Assembly: GCA_016189905.1 (NCBI GenBank) | Contig: JACPRP010000067.1 | Span: 1 to 51,376, forward strand | DNA length: 51,376 nt | Origin: Chloroflexota bacterium | Lineage (GTDB): Bacteria; Chloroflexota; UBA6077; FW602-bin22; JACPRP01 | Reading direction: 5' to 3' | Shown here: piece after piece, positions 8,158 through 16,398 of the stretch | Layout: each line of letters begins with the position of its first letter | Position numbering within the stretch: position 1 is the stretch's first letter | Position numbers and translations under genes: made by a program | Notes under the pieces: model-generated | Seen by the model: the letters and a program-made list of their open reading frames with translations, nothing else | Databases searched by the model: none | What the model was told of the DNA's origin: nothing

Positions 8158-9294
8158 CTACGGAACCCAAAAGATATCTTGTTTCGGGGGGGCCGTGATT
8201 TTCAGCTCGACCGCACGATCGACGATGTGCTTCGCGTTCTGGACCAACTCATTATCCCAGCGGTCGGGATAGATGGCTGGCATTCGTTCTTGAGCCATTT
8301 TCACGGCGTCCGCACTCTTCAGGCCCAGCACGTCTTTGTTCTGCTCGAACACCTCGGGATTTTTGCGAATGTAGCTGTGCGCCTCGATCATTATTTTAGT
8401 CAGCGCGGCCGCGGTGTCTCGGTTTTGCTCGACCCATGAGCGATGGGCGGCGATCCCATTCATGAACATCGGTTGTCCTGTCAGTTTCTGCCACTCTTCC
8501 GTGTAAGCCATCAGGCGGCGGTAGTTGCCTGAGAGGATCAGGCCGCTTGCGACGGGCTCGTGGATGAGAATGGCTTCGACGTCCTTTCGTTCCAGGTAAG
8601 GTGGCAGCGCGGCTATCGGGCCGGTGATGATCTGATAGTCTTTCTCGAAGTCACCACCCAGTTCCCTGGCGAGAACCTGTGCACTGGTATAAGCGCCGCC
8701 GGCCTTCTCGGGTGAGGCGATCTTTTTGCCTTTCAGATCGGCCATCGAACGGTACGGAGAATCCTTCCACACGATCACAGAGATGTGGTTGTACAGCACG
8801 GGGGCGAACACGACGGTTGGAATGTCCTGGTTTGTCGAGTTCACCGCCGAGAGCAACGAGAAGTTGCCGGCGTCTATCTGCCTGAGGGCAATCGCTTTCT
8901 CGGTGGCTGTCGGGTCCATTGACTTCACGTCGAGCTTGAGCCCGTACTTGGCGTCAAGGCCCATCTTCTGGATCAACGCGCTGGTCAGTCCCATGGCGCC
9001 AGTTGTGCTGGCGAACGTCACCGTCTTGAGCGACTTGGGCGCCGCGGCGGCTGGGGTTGCGGCGGCTGGAGTTGCCGCCTTCGGGGCGACGGTGGGAGCC
9101 GCCGCGGTTGTCGCGGCGGTCTTGGGGGCCGCAGCCGTCGGGGCAGGGGTGGCCGTCGGGGTCGCGGGCGCAGCGCAGCCGAGCAGGTTGGCTACCGAGA
9201 TGACCAGCCCGATTGCGACGATGCCACCGAGAAATGATCCACGGGTGAAAAGTGTTTTCCTTAGCCATGTCGCCATCCGCAAGATGCTTCGCAT
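8158..9294 (-). CDS. Lipoprotein substrate-binding protein 2 (NMT1/THI5-like)
   Basis: A 378-residue paralogue of the flanking binding proteins. The lipobox is LLGC with C40, followed by an Ala/Thr/Pro linker and the ligand-binding domain from about residue 90. The ATG at 9294 is chosen because AGGAGG lies six bases upstream; a longer frame to 9354 runs through that ribosome site. It shares long matches with binding protein 3, such as MDPTATEKAIAL, YQIITGP against YQVITGP, and LTGQPMFMNG. The pair is therefore a fairly recent duplication, while copy 1 is older. It works with the single permease/ATPase set downstream. Confidence 0.88.
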   Translation of the reverse strand: MRSILRMATWLRKTLFTRGSFLGGIVAIGLVISVANLLGCAAPATPTATPAPTAAAPKTAATTAAAPTVAPKAATPAAATPAAAAPKSLKTVTFASTTGAMGLTSALIQKMGLDAKYGLKLDVKSMDPTATEKAIALRQIDAGNFSLLSAVNSTNQDIPTVVFAPVLYNHISVIVWKDSPYRSMADLKGKKIASPEKAGGAYTSAQVLARELGGDFEKDYQIITGPIAALPPYLERKDVEAILIHEPVASGLILSGNYRRLMAYTEEWQKLTGQPMFMNGIAAHRSWVEQNRDTAAALTKIMIEAHSYIRKNPEVFEQNKDVLGLKSADAVKMAQERMPAIYPDRWDNELVQNAKHIVDRAVELKITAPPKQDIFWVP

Positions 9295-9460
9295 TTCGGT
9301 CCTCCTGTCAACTTTCAACTCAACTTGCCGAAAGGGTCGAAGGCGTATGCGCATTTCAAGCTGATTTCGTTTGCCCGCTATCGCATTCTATTTTGCAGAT
9401 TCTTGTTGCACAATGAAGACACATTTGCGGGAATGATCCCGCACGATTCTGCTCCATATA

Positions 9461-9493
9461 AGGGGGATTTCGGGGGACACCCCCAAGCCCCCT
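9461..9493. other. GC-rich hairpin behind binding-protein gene 3
   Basis: AGGGGG (9461-9466) pairs with CCCCCT (9488-9493), with an inner GGGGG/CCCCC stem (9472-9476 with 9480-9484). It lies 14 bp past the stop codon at 9507 on the minus strand. No T-run follows, so partial termination or 3'-end protection of the upstream cistron is more likely than full termination. A smaller stem (GCGGGA/TCCCGC, 9428-9443) follows. Confidence 0.5.
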
Positions 9494-9506
9494 CCCTTAC
9501 GGGGCA

Positions 9507-10652
9507 TTATGGAAGCACCATAAAGATATCTTGCTTGGGCGCTTTAATCACGTTGAGCTCGATGGCGCGGTCGACTATGTGTTTCGCGTTCTGGACCAGC
9601 TTATCGTCCCAGCGGTCAGGATAGATGGTGGGCATCCGCTCCTGAGCCATCTTTACCTGCTCTGGCGTGGTCAGATTGAGGGCCTTCTGGAACTCTTCGA
9701 AGACCCCGGGGTTCTTACGAATATAGCCGTGTACCTCCATTATCATTTTGGCCAGCGCGGACGCGGTGTCCCGGTTCTGCTCGACCCAGGACCGACGAGC
9801 GCCAAGCCCGTTCATAAACATTGGCTGGCCGGTCAGCTTCTGCCACTCGTCGGTATAGGCCATCAACCGTCGGTACTTGCCCGTGAGGACGAGATTGCTG
9901 GAGGTCGGCTCGTTGATGAGAATGGCTTCGACATCTTTTCGTTCCAGATATGGCGGCAGCGCTGGTACCGGGCCGGTGATGACCTGATAGTCTTTCTCGA
10001 AATCGTCTCCCATCTCCTTGGCGAGAATCAGCGCGTTAGTGTATGCTCCGCCGGCTCTGTCTGGCGTGGCGATCTTCTTGCCTTTCAGATCCGCCATCGT
10101 CTGGTAGGGTGAATCTTTCCACACGATCGCGGATATATGGTTGTACATTATGGGGCCAAACTCGACGATGGGGATGTCCTCATTGGTGAAGTTCGCCGCC
10201 GCGACCAGCGAAAACGGTCCCGCGTCGAGCTGCCCCAGGGCGATCGCCTTCTCTGTTGCCGTAGGGTCCATCGACCTCATATCGAGCTTCAGGCCGTACT
10301 TTTCGTCGAACTTCATCTTCTCGATCAGTCCTGTCGCCAGGAGCATTGCGCCAGCCGCGACGGCAAGCTTCACGGGGCGCAGCGCCTTCGGCGCTGCCGC
10401 GGCCGGTGTCGCGGCTTTGGGGGCCGCCGTGGTCGGGGCTGCGGCGGGAGCCGCGGTCGGGGCCGTGGTTGGCGCGGCCGCGCTGGTCGCCGCTGGCTTT
10501 GGCGCCGAAACCGTTGGAGATGGTGTAGCTGTGGGCGTCGCCGGCGCGGCACAGGCCATAAGAAGAGTGATGCCAATGGCCAGACAGATGCCGGCTCTGA
10601 TGTTGAAAAACGATCTGCGGGTCAGCCTGATTCCTTTGCAATCGCATTTCAT
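9507..10652 (-). CDS. Lipoprotein substrate-binding protein 3 (NMT1/THI5-like)
   Basis: A 381-residue lipoprotein; the lipobox is LMAC with C34 after an N-terminus containing LTRRSFF, which also resembles a twin-arginine signal. It has the longest Ala/Pro/Thr linker of the three (about residues 36-95), then the NMT1-like domain. The ATG at 10652 is preceded by GAGGAG at a rather long 12-nt spacing. The open frame extends to 10769, but the added 39 residues look non-coding. It is the first gene of the minus-strand operon and is probably transcribed from the promoter at 11122-11151, giving a leader of about 460 nt. Confidence 0.85.
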   Translation of the reverse strand: MKCDCKGIRLTRRSFFNIRAGICLAIGITLLMACAAPATPTATPSPTVSAPKPAATSAAAPTTAPTAAPAAAPTTAAPKAATPAAAAPKALRPVKLAVAAGAMLLATGLIEKMKFDEKYGLKLDMRSMDPTATEKAIALGQLDAGPFSLVAAANFTNEDIPIVEFGPIMYNHISAIVWKDSPYQTMADLKGKKIATPDRAGGAYTNALILAKEMGDDFEKDYQVITGPVPALPPYLERKDVEAILINEPTSSNLVLTGKYRRLMAYTDEWQKLTGQPMFMNGLGARRSWVEQNRDTASALAKMIMEVHGYIRKNPGVFEEFQKALNLTTPEQVKMAQERMPTIYPDRWDDKLVQNAKHIVDRAIELNVIKAPKQDIFMVLP

Positions 10653-11121
10653 GGCTTCGTGCTTCTCCTCAATAATTGTCTCTCGTCCGCCTACTGAGCG
10701 GTCTATGTACCAGGTCTGGCCGATGGGCCATGAACACCGATGACGAATCATACGCGAGGGATCGAACACACGGGCTTGTCTGGATGTGAGCCACGATTTC
10801 TGTGCAAAGAGCTGAGCGCACCTTGAAAGCGAAAACTCGGATTGCCGTCGACCACGTGGTCGAGAACTTTCATCGATGGAGAATAAGCGATCGGTGCTTC
10901 GTGGCTACGCTGCCGTGGGTGAGTGAGCAGACAATGCCGCATTCACAAAGATCTGTTCGAGATGTGTGCTGCTCTGACGCACACCTTCGCAATGCCAACT
11001 GGGACGCCCGTGCAATTCTACCTGGTCGCCGATTGCAGCCAATGCAGGAAAACCCGCGCCACATTGCGAATGCTCAGACCGCGAACGTCGGCGTCGAGCC
11101 TGAGCCAATGAGGTTGCGCCG

Positions 11122-11151
11122 ATGATAGCACGAGGTCTGCCGTGTTGTCAA
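11122..11151 (-). promoter_or_regulatory. Sigma70-like promoter for importer/UbiD operon
   Basis: On the minus strand TTGACA (11151-11146) and TATCAT (11127-11122) are separated by 18 nt. Its -35 box is 20 bp from the -35 box of the opposing promoter at 11172, so a regulator bound between them could control both directions at once. Confidence 0.65.
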
Positions 11152-11171
11152 CAGCCTTTGCGCAACTGATC

Positions 11172-11199
11172 TTGACAAAGACCGTGTGCAGCGTATAAT
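11172..11199 (+). promoter_or_regulatory. Sigma70-like promoter for SDR/DUF1638/hydrolase operon
   Basis: TTGACA (11172-11177) and TATAAT (11194-11199) match the consensus exactly with a 16-nt spacer. Transcription should begin near 11206, about 210 nt before the SDR start codon. It is back to back with the minus-strand promoter at 11122-11151. Confidence 0.75.
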
Positions 11200-11331
11200 A
11201 CGGCGCATCAAGGCGACGACCCGGTTCGCTGCACTGTGATCCTCCACGCAGGTGCGCCAAAGTGGAAGCCGATGTGTACCAGCTAGTACTTCTTCCTGAT
11301 GACAGTTCTGCATTAGTGCGACGGGGAGCAA

Positions 11332-11359
11332 CCACGAAACACACGAAATACACGAAGAC
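11332..11359. repeat. Degenerate CACGAAA-type tandem repeat
   Basis: Three imperfect units (CCACGAAAC, ACACGAAAT, ACACGAAGA) stand in the leader of the SDR operon. Similar CACGGAG-type units occur at 3505-3515 and 18851-18880. This style of short tandem repeat is common between genes in environmental bacterial genomes; I know of no assigned function. Confidence 0.5.
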
Positions 11360-11415
11360 ATGTCGGGTACGAGTAAAGGCGATAACACAATGCATACGGA
11401 AAGGAGTTGGGAGCG

Positions 11416-12162
11416 GTGGCGACGAACGGACAACTCGACGGCAGGGTGGCCATAATCACGGGCGCGGGCTCTGGCATCGGGCGAGCAATTGCGCTCGGCT
11501 TTGCGAAGGAAGGGGCCCAGGTGGTCGCGTTCGATCTGAGGTCCGGAGCGGCGGCGAACACTGCCGCCGAGATCGTGGCCGCGGACGGGAGCGCCGTGGC
11601 TTTGGCGGGCAATGTCGCGTGCAGCGAGGATGTTGACGTGGCCGTGCAGGAGGTAATGAAGCGCTTCGGCCGAATCGACATTCTGGTCAATTGTGCCGGC
11701 GTTATCTCAAGTGTGCCGGTGATCGATCTAGACGAAGACGAATGGCACCGAATCATCTCGACTAACCTGACGGGAACCTTCCTCTGCTGCAAGGCGGTGG
11801 CAAGGCAGATGATCCCAAGGGGAATTGGCAGGATCGTGAACATAACCTCAGGGAGGGGTGTGACGGGGATGGCAAACGGCGCCCACTATGCCGCTTCAAA
11901 GGGTGGGGTCATAGCCTTCACGGTGTCACTGGGAATCGAGCTTGCCCCGTATGGCATTAACGTGAACGCCGTCGCGCCGGGGCGGACCGACACGGCGATG
12001 CAGCGGACGAGGTGGAACGAGGAGACTTTGAAGGCTGCCTCTGCTCTGCCCCACAACCAGAGAATGGGCAAGCCCGAGGATGTCGTCGGGCCGGTGCTGT
12101 TCCTGGTCGGTGAGGGGAGCAAAAACATGTTCGGGCAGATCGTATACCTCAAGACGCCGTAG
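11416..12162 (+). CDS. Short-chain dehydrogenase/reductase 1
   Basis: A 248-residue classical SDR. The NAD(P)-binding motif is TGAGSGIG near the N-terminus, and the catalytic set includes the YxxxK motif in HYAASKGG with an upstream serine (ITSGRG). A DLRSG segment after the second strand suggests NAD preference. I chose the GTG at 11416, nine bases after AGGAG, over the TTG at 11407 that touches the ribosome site. The C-terminus ends FGQIVYLKTP rather than the usual GQVLxVDGG, so the last strand is atypical. It probably oxidises a hydroxyl or reduces a keto group in the pathway served by this cluster; four bases separate it from the DUF1638 gene. Confidence 0.88.
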   Translation: MATNGQLDGRVAIITGAGSGIGRAIALGFAKEGAQVVAFDLRSGAAANTAAEIVAADGSAVALAGNVACSEDVDVAVQEVMKRFGRIDILVNCAGVISSVPVIDLDEDEWHRIISTNLTGTFLCCKAVARQMIPRGIGRIVNITSGRGVTGMANGAHYAASKGGVIAFTVSLGIELAPYGINVNAVAPGRTDTAMQRTRWNEETLKAASALPHNQRMGKPEDVVGPVLFLVGEGSKNMFGQIVYLKTP

Positions 12163-12165
12163 GTA

Positions 12166-12840
12166 ATGCTTATGTCAAGGGTTAAGGTTCTCGGCTGTGC
12201 TACCATCGTCGAGGCGCTGCGCCCTCGCTTACCGGCCGAGGTTACGTGTGAGACGCTCGATTTCGGCTTGCACGTTCAACCATCTAATTTGCGAACCGCT
12301 CTACAGCAGGCGATCGACGCCAGTGAACATCACGACGTTATCGTGCTCGGATACGGCCTGTGCTCGATGGCCGTGATCGGCCTTGTTTCACGCTCCAGCA
12401 CCCTCGTGGTGCCCAGGGTCGACGATTGCATTGGCCTTTTTCTCGGCTCGCGGCGGGCGTATCGCGAGCAGGCCCGAAATCAGCCCGGCACTTACTATCT
12501 CACGAAGGGCTGGATCGACGTGGGCGACACCCCTTTTGCGGAGTATGAGCGGGTCGCCGCGAAGCACGGTCCCGAGCGTGCCAGAAGGGTGATGGACGCC
12601 TATCTGCGGCACTACACCAGATTGGTGCTGATCAACACCGGCGAGGAAGACCGCGACCAGTATCAGGCATACGCACGGCGAAGCGCCGCCCGATTCGGCC
12701 TGTCCTACGAGGAAATTTCCGGCTCGACCGCCCTGGTCGAAAAGCTGATCCACGGCCCGTGGGATGAGGAGTTCGTGGTCGTGCCACCGGGGCGCGCGAT
12801 CGACTACGGCGATTTCACGACAGAGGCTGATGGGAAATAG
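12166..12840 (+). CDS. DUF1638-family protein
   Basis: A 224-residue protein with the family's marker motifs: an early cysteine in LGCATI, LGYGLCS in the middle, and PRVDDCIGLFLGS shortly after. The spaced cysteines suggest a metal or cluster site, but the biochemical role of the family is not established; I know members near corrinoid and methyl-transfer genes in anaerobes. Here it sits between an SDR and a dienelactone hydrolase in a probable operon, four bases after the SDR stop. A weak ribosome site leaves the choice between ATG codons at 12166 and 12172 open; overlap coupling with the SDR is likely. Confidence 0.8.
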   Translation: MLMSRVKVLGCATIVEALRPRLPAEVTCETLDFGLHVQPSNLRTALQQAIDASEHHDVIVLGYGLCSMAVIGLVSRSSTLVVPRVDDCIGLFLGSRRAYREQARNQPGTYYLTKGWIDVGDTPFAEYERVAAKHGPERARRVMDAYLRHYTRLVLINTGEEDRDQYQAYARRSAARFGLSYEEISGSTALVEKLIHGPWDEEFVVVPPGRAIDYGDFTTEADGK

Positions 12841-12875
12841 GGACAAATGAGCATGAATCTATAGGAGGAGAGGTC

Positions 12876-13844
12876 GTGAGCGAGATCAGTAGTTTTTCGA
12901 TTGAGGAAATGGTAGCCTGTAACATCGGTCATCGTATCGATCGCCGAGAGTTTCTGAGAGGAATGTTACTCGCCGCAGGTGCCGTGACCGCGGGTCCTCT
13001 GTTATCGCTGCCTGGCTGCACCGCCGCACAGCCCACGCCCACAGCGACGCCAACGAGCGCGCCAAAGCCGACGACGACGCCACCGACCCCTGCGCCTAAG
13101 CCGGCCGCCAGCAAGAGCGTTAGTCCGCTGTCGGTTCCCGAGGGGGATCCGTCGGTCGAGACAGCGGCGATTACACTGCCGAACGAAGACGCGACCATAA
13201 TCGGCTATCGAGCTAAGCCAAAAGGGGATGGACCTTTTCCAACTTTGCTCATTTGCCACGAAAACCGCGGCCTCACCGATCACATAAAGGACGTGGCGCG
13301 AAGGTTTGCGAAGCAGGGCTACGTTGGGCTAGCTCTGGATATGCTCTCGCGCGAGGGCGGCAGCGACAAGATTCAAGACCAGTCACAGATCCCTAATATG
13401 TTTTCGAATATTCCTCAGGAGCGACACGTTTCAGATTTCCAGGCAGGGTTCCGCTACCTGCTCACGCAGCCTTTCGTGGACAAGAGCCGCATCGGGATGA
13501 TCGGGTACTGCTTCGGCGGCGGCGTAACCTGGCGAGCGGTCACTAAGATCCGGGAGTTGAAGGCCGCAGTGGCCTATTATGGTCCGGCACCGGCCATCGA
13601 AGACGTGCCCAATATCCAGGCAACAGTCTTTGGCGTCTATGCCGAGAACGACTCCCGAATTAACGTGGGTAGAGAGCCGTTGGAGGCCGCGCTCAAGCAG
13701 CATAATAAGTCCTACCAGATGAAGGTGTATCCTGGTGTGGCGCACGCGTTCTTCAACGACACAGGTAACAATTACAATGAAGCGCAAGCCCTAGAGGCTT
13801 GGAAGGACACACAGGAGTTTCTGACCAAGTATCTGAAATCATAG
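12876..13844 (+). CDS. Exported dienelactone-hydrolase-family lipoprotein
   Basis: A 322-residue alpha/beta hydrolase. The N-terminus has a twin-arginine motif (DRREFLRG, R23-R24), a hydrophobic core and a lipobox LPGC (C48), then a Pro/Thr linker to about residue 80. The dienelactone hydrolase domain follows, with nucleophile C212 in GYCFGGG, D259 in AENDS and H290 in GVAHAFF. The use of Cys rather than Ser is the dienelactone-hydrolase signature. Secretion through Tat and anchoring outside the membrane mean that it acts on an extracellular lactone or ester, possibly releasing the acid that the importer encoded on the other strand takes up. The GTG start is set by AGGAGG upstream. It ends the first plus-strand operon. 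Confidence 0.87.
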   Translation: MSEISSFSIEEMVACNIGHRIDRREFLRGMLLAAGAVTAGPLLSLPGCTAAQPTPTATPTSAPKPTTTPPTPAPKPAASKSVSPLSVPEGDPSVETAAITLPNEDATIIGYRAKPKGDGPFPTLLICHENRGLTDHIKDVARRFAKQGYVGLALDMLSREGGSDKIQDQSQIPNMFSNIPQERHVSDFQAGFRYLLTQPFVDKSRIGMIGYCFGGGVTWRAVTKIRELKAAVAYYGPAPAIEDVPNIQATVFGVYAENDSRINVGREPLEAALKQHNKSYQMKVYPGVAHAFFNDTGNNYNEAQALEAWKDTQEFLTKYLKS

Positions 13845-14421
13845 AGCAGAATCATAGATCATTTACGCAGCCGGACGTGACGCAGCCGGACGCAATTGAC
13901 TTGTTGTATGACGGCTGTTATAATGCTTCTCGCCCACACGTTGTGACACTGTGGCTACTGGTCCACCTCCCTAATCAGCGGTTCGGGCACTGAGAACGTC
14001 AGCGGCGACGGAATCACGATGATGTTTCGCGACTCCTTCGCCGTCCTCTTTTCGTAGGGCACCGGGAGCGTGAATTCATTTTTCGATTGAGCGTGCGTGT
14101 TGAGCCACGTGGCACGACAGCGTGTCGCGTTGGGTTACATTGCCTTCGCTCACCGCAGCGGTTTTCATCAGTCTCGATCGATCGGCCCTCTGGTAGGGGC
14201 AGTTTTGAAACTTGCCTCTACGGTGACGGTTACTGGTCCAGTGCAAACCGCTGTAGAAGGCGCGGGAAGCATTGAGCAGAGGTAATGACACTGAACATGG
14301 CAGGAGGTGCTGTACCCGGGCTAAGAGAACTGACATAGATGCGTCTAGGACTTTCAGTGGCGAAAACAAACCGGCAGAAAGAACTGCTGTAAGGCAGGCG
14401 GTTAGTAAGGAGGTTGCTGCT
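13845..14421 (+). other. Promoter-bearing intergenic region with long leader
   Basis: No gene is visible in 577 bp. It starts with a 13-bp direct repeat (ACGCAGCCGGACG at 13865-13877 and 13880-13892) immediately upstream of a near-consensus promoter at 13896. The presumed leader runs about 490 nt to the small gene at 14422. Stems are possible (GTAGGGGCAG with CTTGCCTCTAC around 14191-14221), but I recognise no known riboswitch class. Confidence 0.55.
13896..13924 (+). promoter_or_regulatory. Near-consensus sigma70 promoter
   Basis: TTGACT (13896-13901) and TATAAT (13919-13924) are separated by exactly 17 nt, the strongest promoter match in the window. It should drive the small unknown gene, both FAD oxidoreductases and the second SDR. 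The tandem 13-bp repeat just upstream of the -35 box could be an activator or repressor site. Confidence 0.8.
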
Positions 14422-14679
14422 GTGCGAATGCGCTCTACTGGCCTCGGTAAGAGAGAGCTAGTAGGACATGTACAGAAAATAGAGCGAAAGGGGGACACTC
14501 TACTTGTTTCTATCCAAACGACGGAACCGGTCCGCTGGCATGTGCGAGTGCTAGTCGACTACGAGGACGTGCGCCAAGTGATGAAGACCGGGATGAATTG
14601 GGATAACATCAGCTTTTTGATGGGCACGGTATTGCCGGTGAAGCAGAGAAGCACACAGGTCGAGGAACTAGATTATTAG
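14422..14679 (+). CDS. Small protein of unknown function
   Basis: An 85-residue protein that I do not recognise. The GTG at 14422 is chosen because AAGGAGG stands eight bases upstream; the frame is open back to 14272 without a ribosome site. The sequence is basic at the start, then alternates short charged and hydrophobic strands (ELVGHVQKIERKGDTLLVSIQ, WHVRVLVDYEDVRQVMK), suggesting a small beta-rich fold. It lies 32 bp before the first FAD oxidoreductase gene and after the strong promoter, so a role as an accessory or binding subunit of the oxidoreductases is possible but unproven. Confidence 0.6.
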   Translation: MRMRSTGLGKRELVGHVQKIERKGDTLLVSIQTTEPVRWHVRVLVDYEDVRQVMKTGMNWDNISFLMGTVLPVKQRSTQVEELDY

Positions 14680-14711
14680 ACAGATAGTTGAATGGATGGA
14701 GGTGTTAGCAA

Positions 14712-16337
14712 GTGGCAGATGCAACGTATGATGCGATAGTCATCGGTGGTGGCACTAAGGGCCTGGTTACCGCCATGTATCTTGCAAAGTACGGCGGGAT
14801 GAAGGTGGCCATCTTCGAGAACCGCCACGAGGTTGGCGGCGGCTGGTCCTCCGAAGAGCCGGCGCCCGGGTTCATTGGCAACACTCACATGAACAACTGT
14901 GGCGACTGGTACAACTATGTCCTGGACCGCGACTTTCCGGAATGGATCGAGCGTGGCGGCAAGTTCGTCCCGCATTATGTACCGGCAAGCGCCATCTTCA
15001 GTGAAGACCATTCCTGCTTAGTGATGTATGGGGCCGAGGCCGACCCGAACCAGGAGAAGACCGCTGCCTCCATAGCGAGGTTCTCTGAGCGAGATGCTGA
15101 GCAATGGCTTAGAATGTGGGGGAACTGGAAGGAGTTCGTGCACGATGCCTTCCTGGAATGGTTCTTCAGCCCTCCCACGCCTTACGGCGAGCCCGACGCG
15201 ATGGAGAGAGCGCTCAGGAATCCCAAGGTCGGTTTCGATCCGGTCTGGCTGGTGAAGTCGCCTTTGGAGGTCTTACGCGATCTTTTCGAGAGCGACGAGG
15301 TGATCTCTGCCCTGCTGCGCATCAGCCATTCCTGGTCTTCGAATAGCCCTATTCTGAGCGCGGCCGGCATCGCGCAAGCGTTGCTTCCCGTTGCCAAGGT
15401 GCATTTCGGGGTCGCGGCCGGCGGCACGCATAGCTGGGCGCACGGCGCTTACAAGGTGTTCACGGAGTTGGGTGGCAAGACGTTCACGAAGTCCGAGGTG
15501 GATAAGGTCCTGATCGAAAACGGTCGAGCCACCGGGATAAGGCTCACCAACGGCACCGAGGTCGCCGCGAAGCAACTGGTGGTCAGCTCTCTCGATCCGT
15601 ATCAGCTTTGCTTCCGCCTCATCGGCGAGGAGCACTTCGGCTCTCGGACGTTGAGGCGAGTGAAGCATCTTTCGCGTGATCTGATCTGCATTACCTGGTA
15701 TAGCTGGGCTCTACACGAGCTTCCGAATTACCACGCGGCGAAGTGGAATCCGGACATCAATAAGGCGGGGGTTGTCGTGCTGATCGACAAAGACCCGATG
15801 CGAATGGTTCGCAATCACGCGTATCGCTACCTAGGCAAGCAGCCTGAGGAGCTGGCGCTGTCGCTATTCGCGAACACGCAGTCCGACCCGTTGCAGGCGC
15901 CTGAAGGGAAGCACTGGATCGGCTCCGAGGAGTTCGTGTTGCCTGCTAATGCCCTGGATGAAAAGGGATGGCGTGCGTACAAGAAGCACCACGCCGAGGA
16001 AACCATCGAGTGCTGGGAGAAGTATGCGCCTAACATGACGTGGGACAACGTGATCGACTATAACCCGCTTACTCCTTATGATTCGATTGGCTTGCTGAAC
16101 ATGGGACCGCAAGGCAACTGGGCCGTGATCGACCACATCCCCAGCCAGATGACGCGGTATCGACCTGTGCCGGAGCTGGCACAGCACCGCACGCCGATCA
16201 AAGGGCTCTATGGAACTGGCGCGGCGTGGCATCCCGGCGGTGGAGGGTTCGCCTGCCAGGGTTACAACTGCTACAAGATCATCGCCGAGGATTACGGTCT
16301 GGAGAAACCGTGGGTGAAGCTAGGGGCTCCTTTTTAG
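14712..16337 (+). CDS. Phytoene-desaturase-like FAD oxidoreductase 1
   Basis: A 541-residue flavoprotein. The dinucleotide-binding motif GGGTKGLVTAMYLAK and the ensuing FENRHEVGGGW glutamate loop are near the N-terminus, and the C-terminal FAD contact GLYGTGAAWHPGGG stands where CrtI-type enzymes have theirs. The family includes carotene desaturases and isomerases and many uncharacterised desaturases. A second member follows directly downstream, and no other carotenoid genes are present, so carotenoid synthesis is unlikely; oxidation or desaturation of a cyclic catabolic intermediate fits the context better. The GTG start follows GGAGG. The glycine-rich motif has TK in place of the usual PA/PN, a small deviation. 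Confidence 0.85.
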   Translation: MADATYDAIVIGGGTKGLVTAMYLAKYGGMKVAIFENRHEVGGGWSSEEPAPGFIGNTHMNNCGDWYNYVLDRDFPEWIERGGKFVPHYVPASAIFSEDHSCLVMYGAEADPNQEKTAASIARFSERDAEQWLRMWGNWKEFVHDAFLEWFFSPPTPYGEPDAMERALRNPKVGFDPVWLVKSPLEVLRDLFESDEVISALLRISHSWSSNSPILSAAGIAQALLPVAKVHFGVAAGGTHSWAHGAYKVFTELGGKTFTKSEVDKVLIENGRATGIRLTNGTEVAAKQLVVSSLDPYQLCFRLIGEEHFGSRTLRRVKHLSRDLICITWYSWALHELPNYHAAKWNPDINKAGVVVLIDKDPMRMVRNHAYRYLGKQPEELALSLFANTQSDPLQAPEGKHWIGSEEFVLPANALDEKGWRAYKKHHAEETIECWEKYAPNMTWDNVIDYNPLTPYDSIGLLNMGPQGNWAVIDHIPSQMTRYRPVPELAQHRTPIKGLYGTGAAWHPGGGGFACQGYNCYKIIAEDYGLEKPWVKLGAPF

Positions 16338-16398
16338 AGCGGGAGCAAACGATCTGATTCTGAATTCAAGATTTCCTGGCAGAAATGGAGGGAAGCAA

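Larger units (their letters stand above)
10653..11415. other. Divergent intergenic region
   Basis: About 760 bp without a convincing gene separate the minus-strand importer/UbiD operon from the plus-strand SDR operon. It contains two back-to-back promoters around 11122-11199, listed separately, and a degenerate CACGAAA tandem motif at 11332-11359. The long leaders on both sides (about 460 nt to the minus-strand gene and 210 nt to the plus-strand gene) leave room for RNA-level control, but I recognise no known riboswitch. Confidence 0.6.

Noticed and set aside
13925-14421. Cobalamin or T-box riboswitch in the leader before the FAD oxidoreductases
   Set aside because: I could not find the conserved core of either class; only generic stems are visible.
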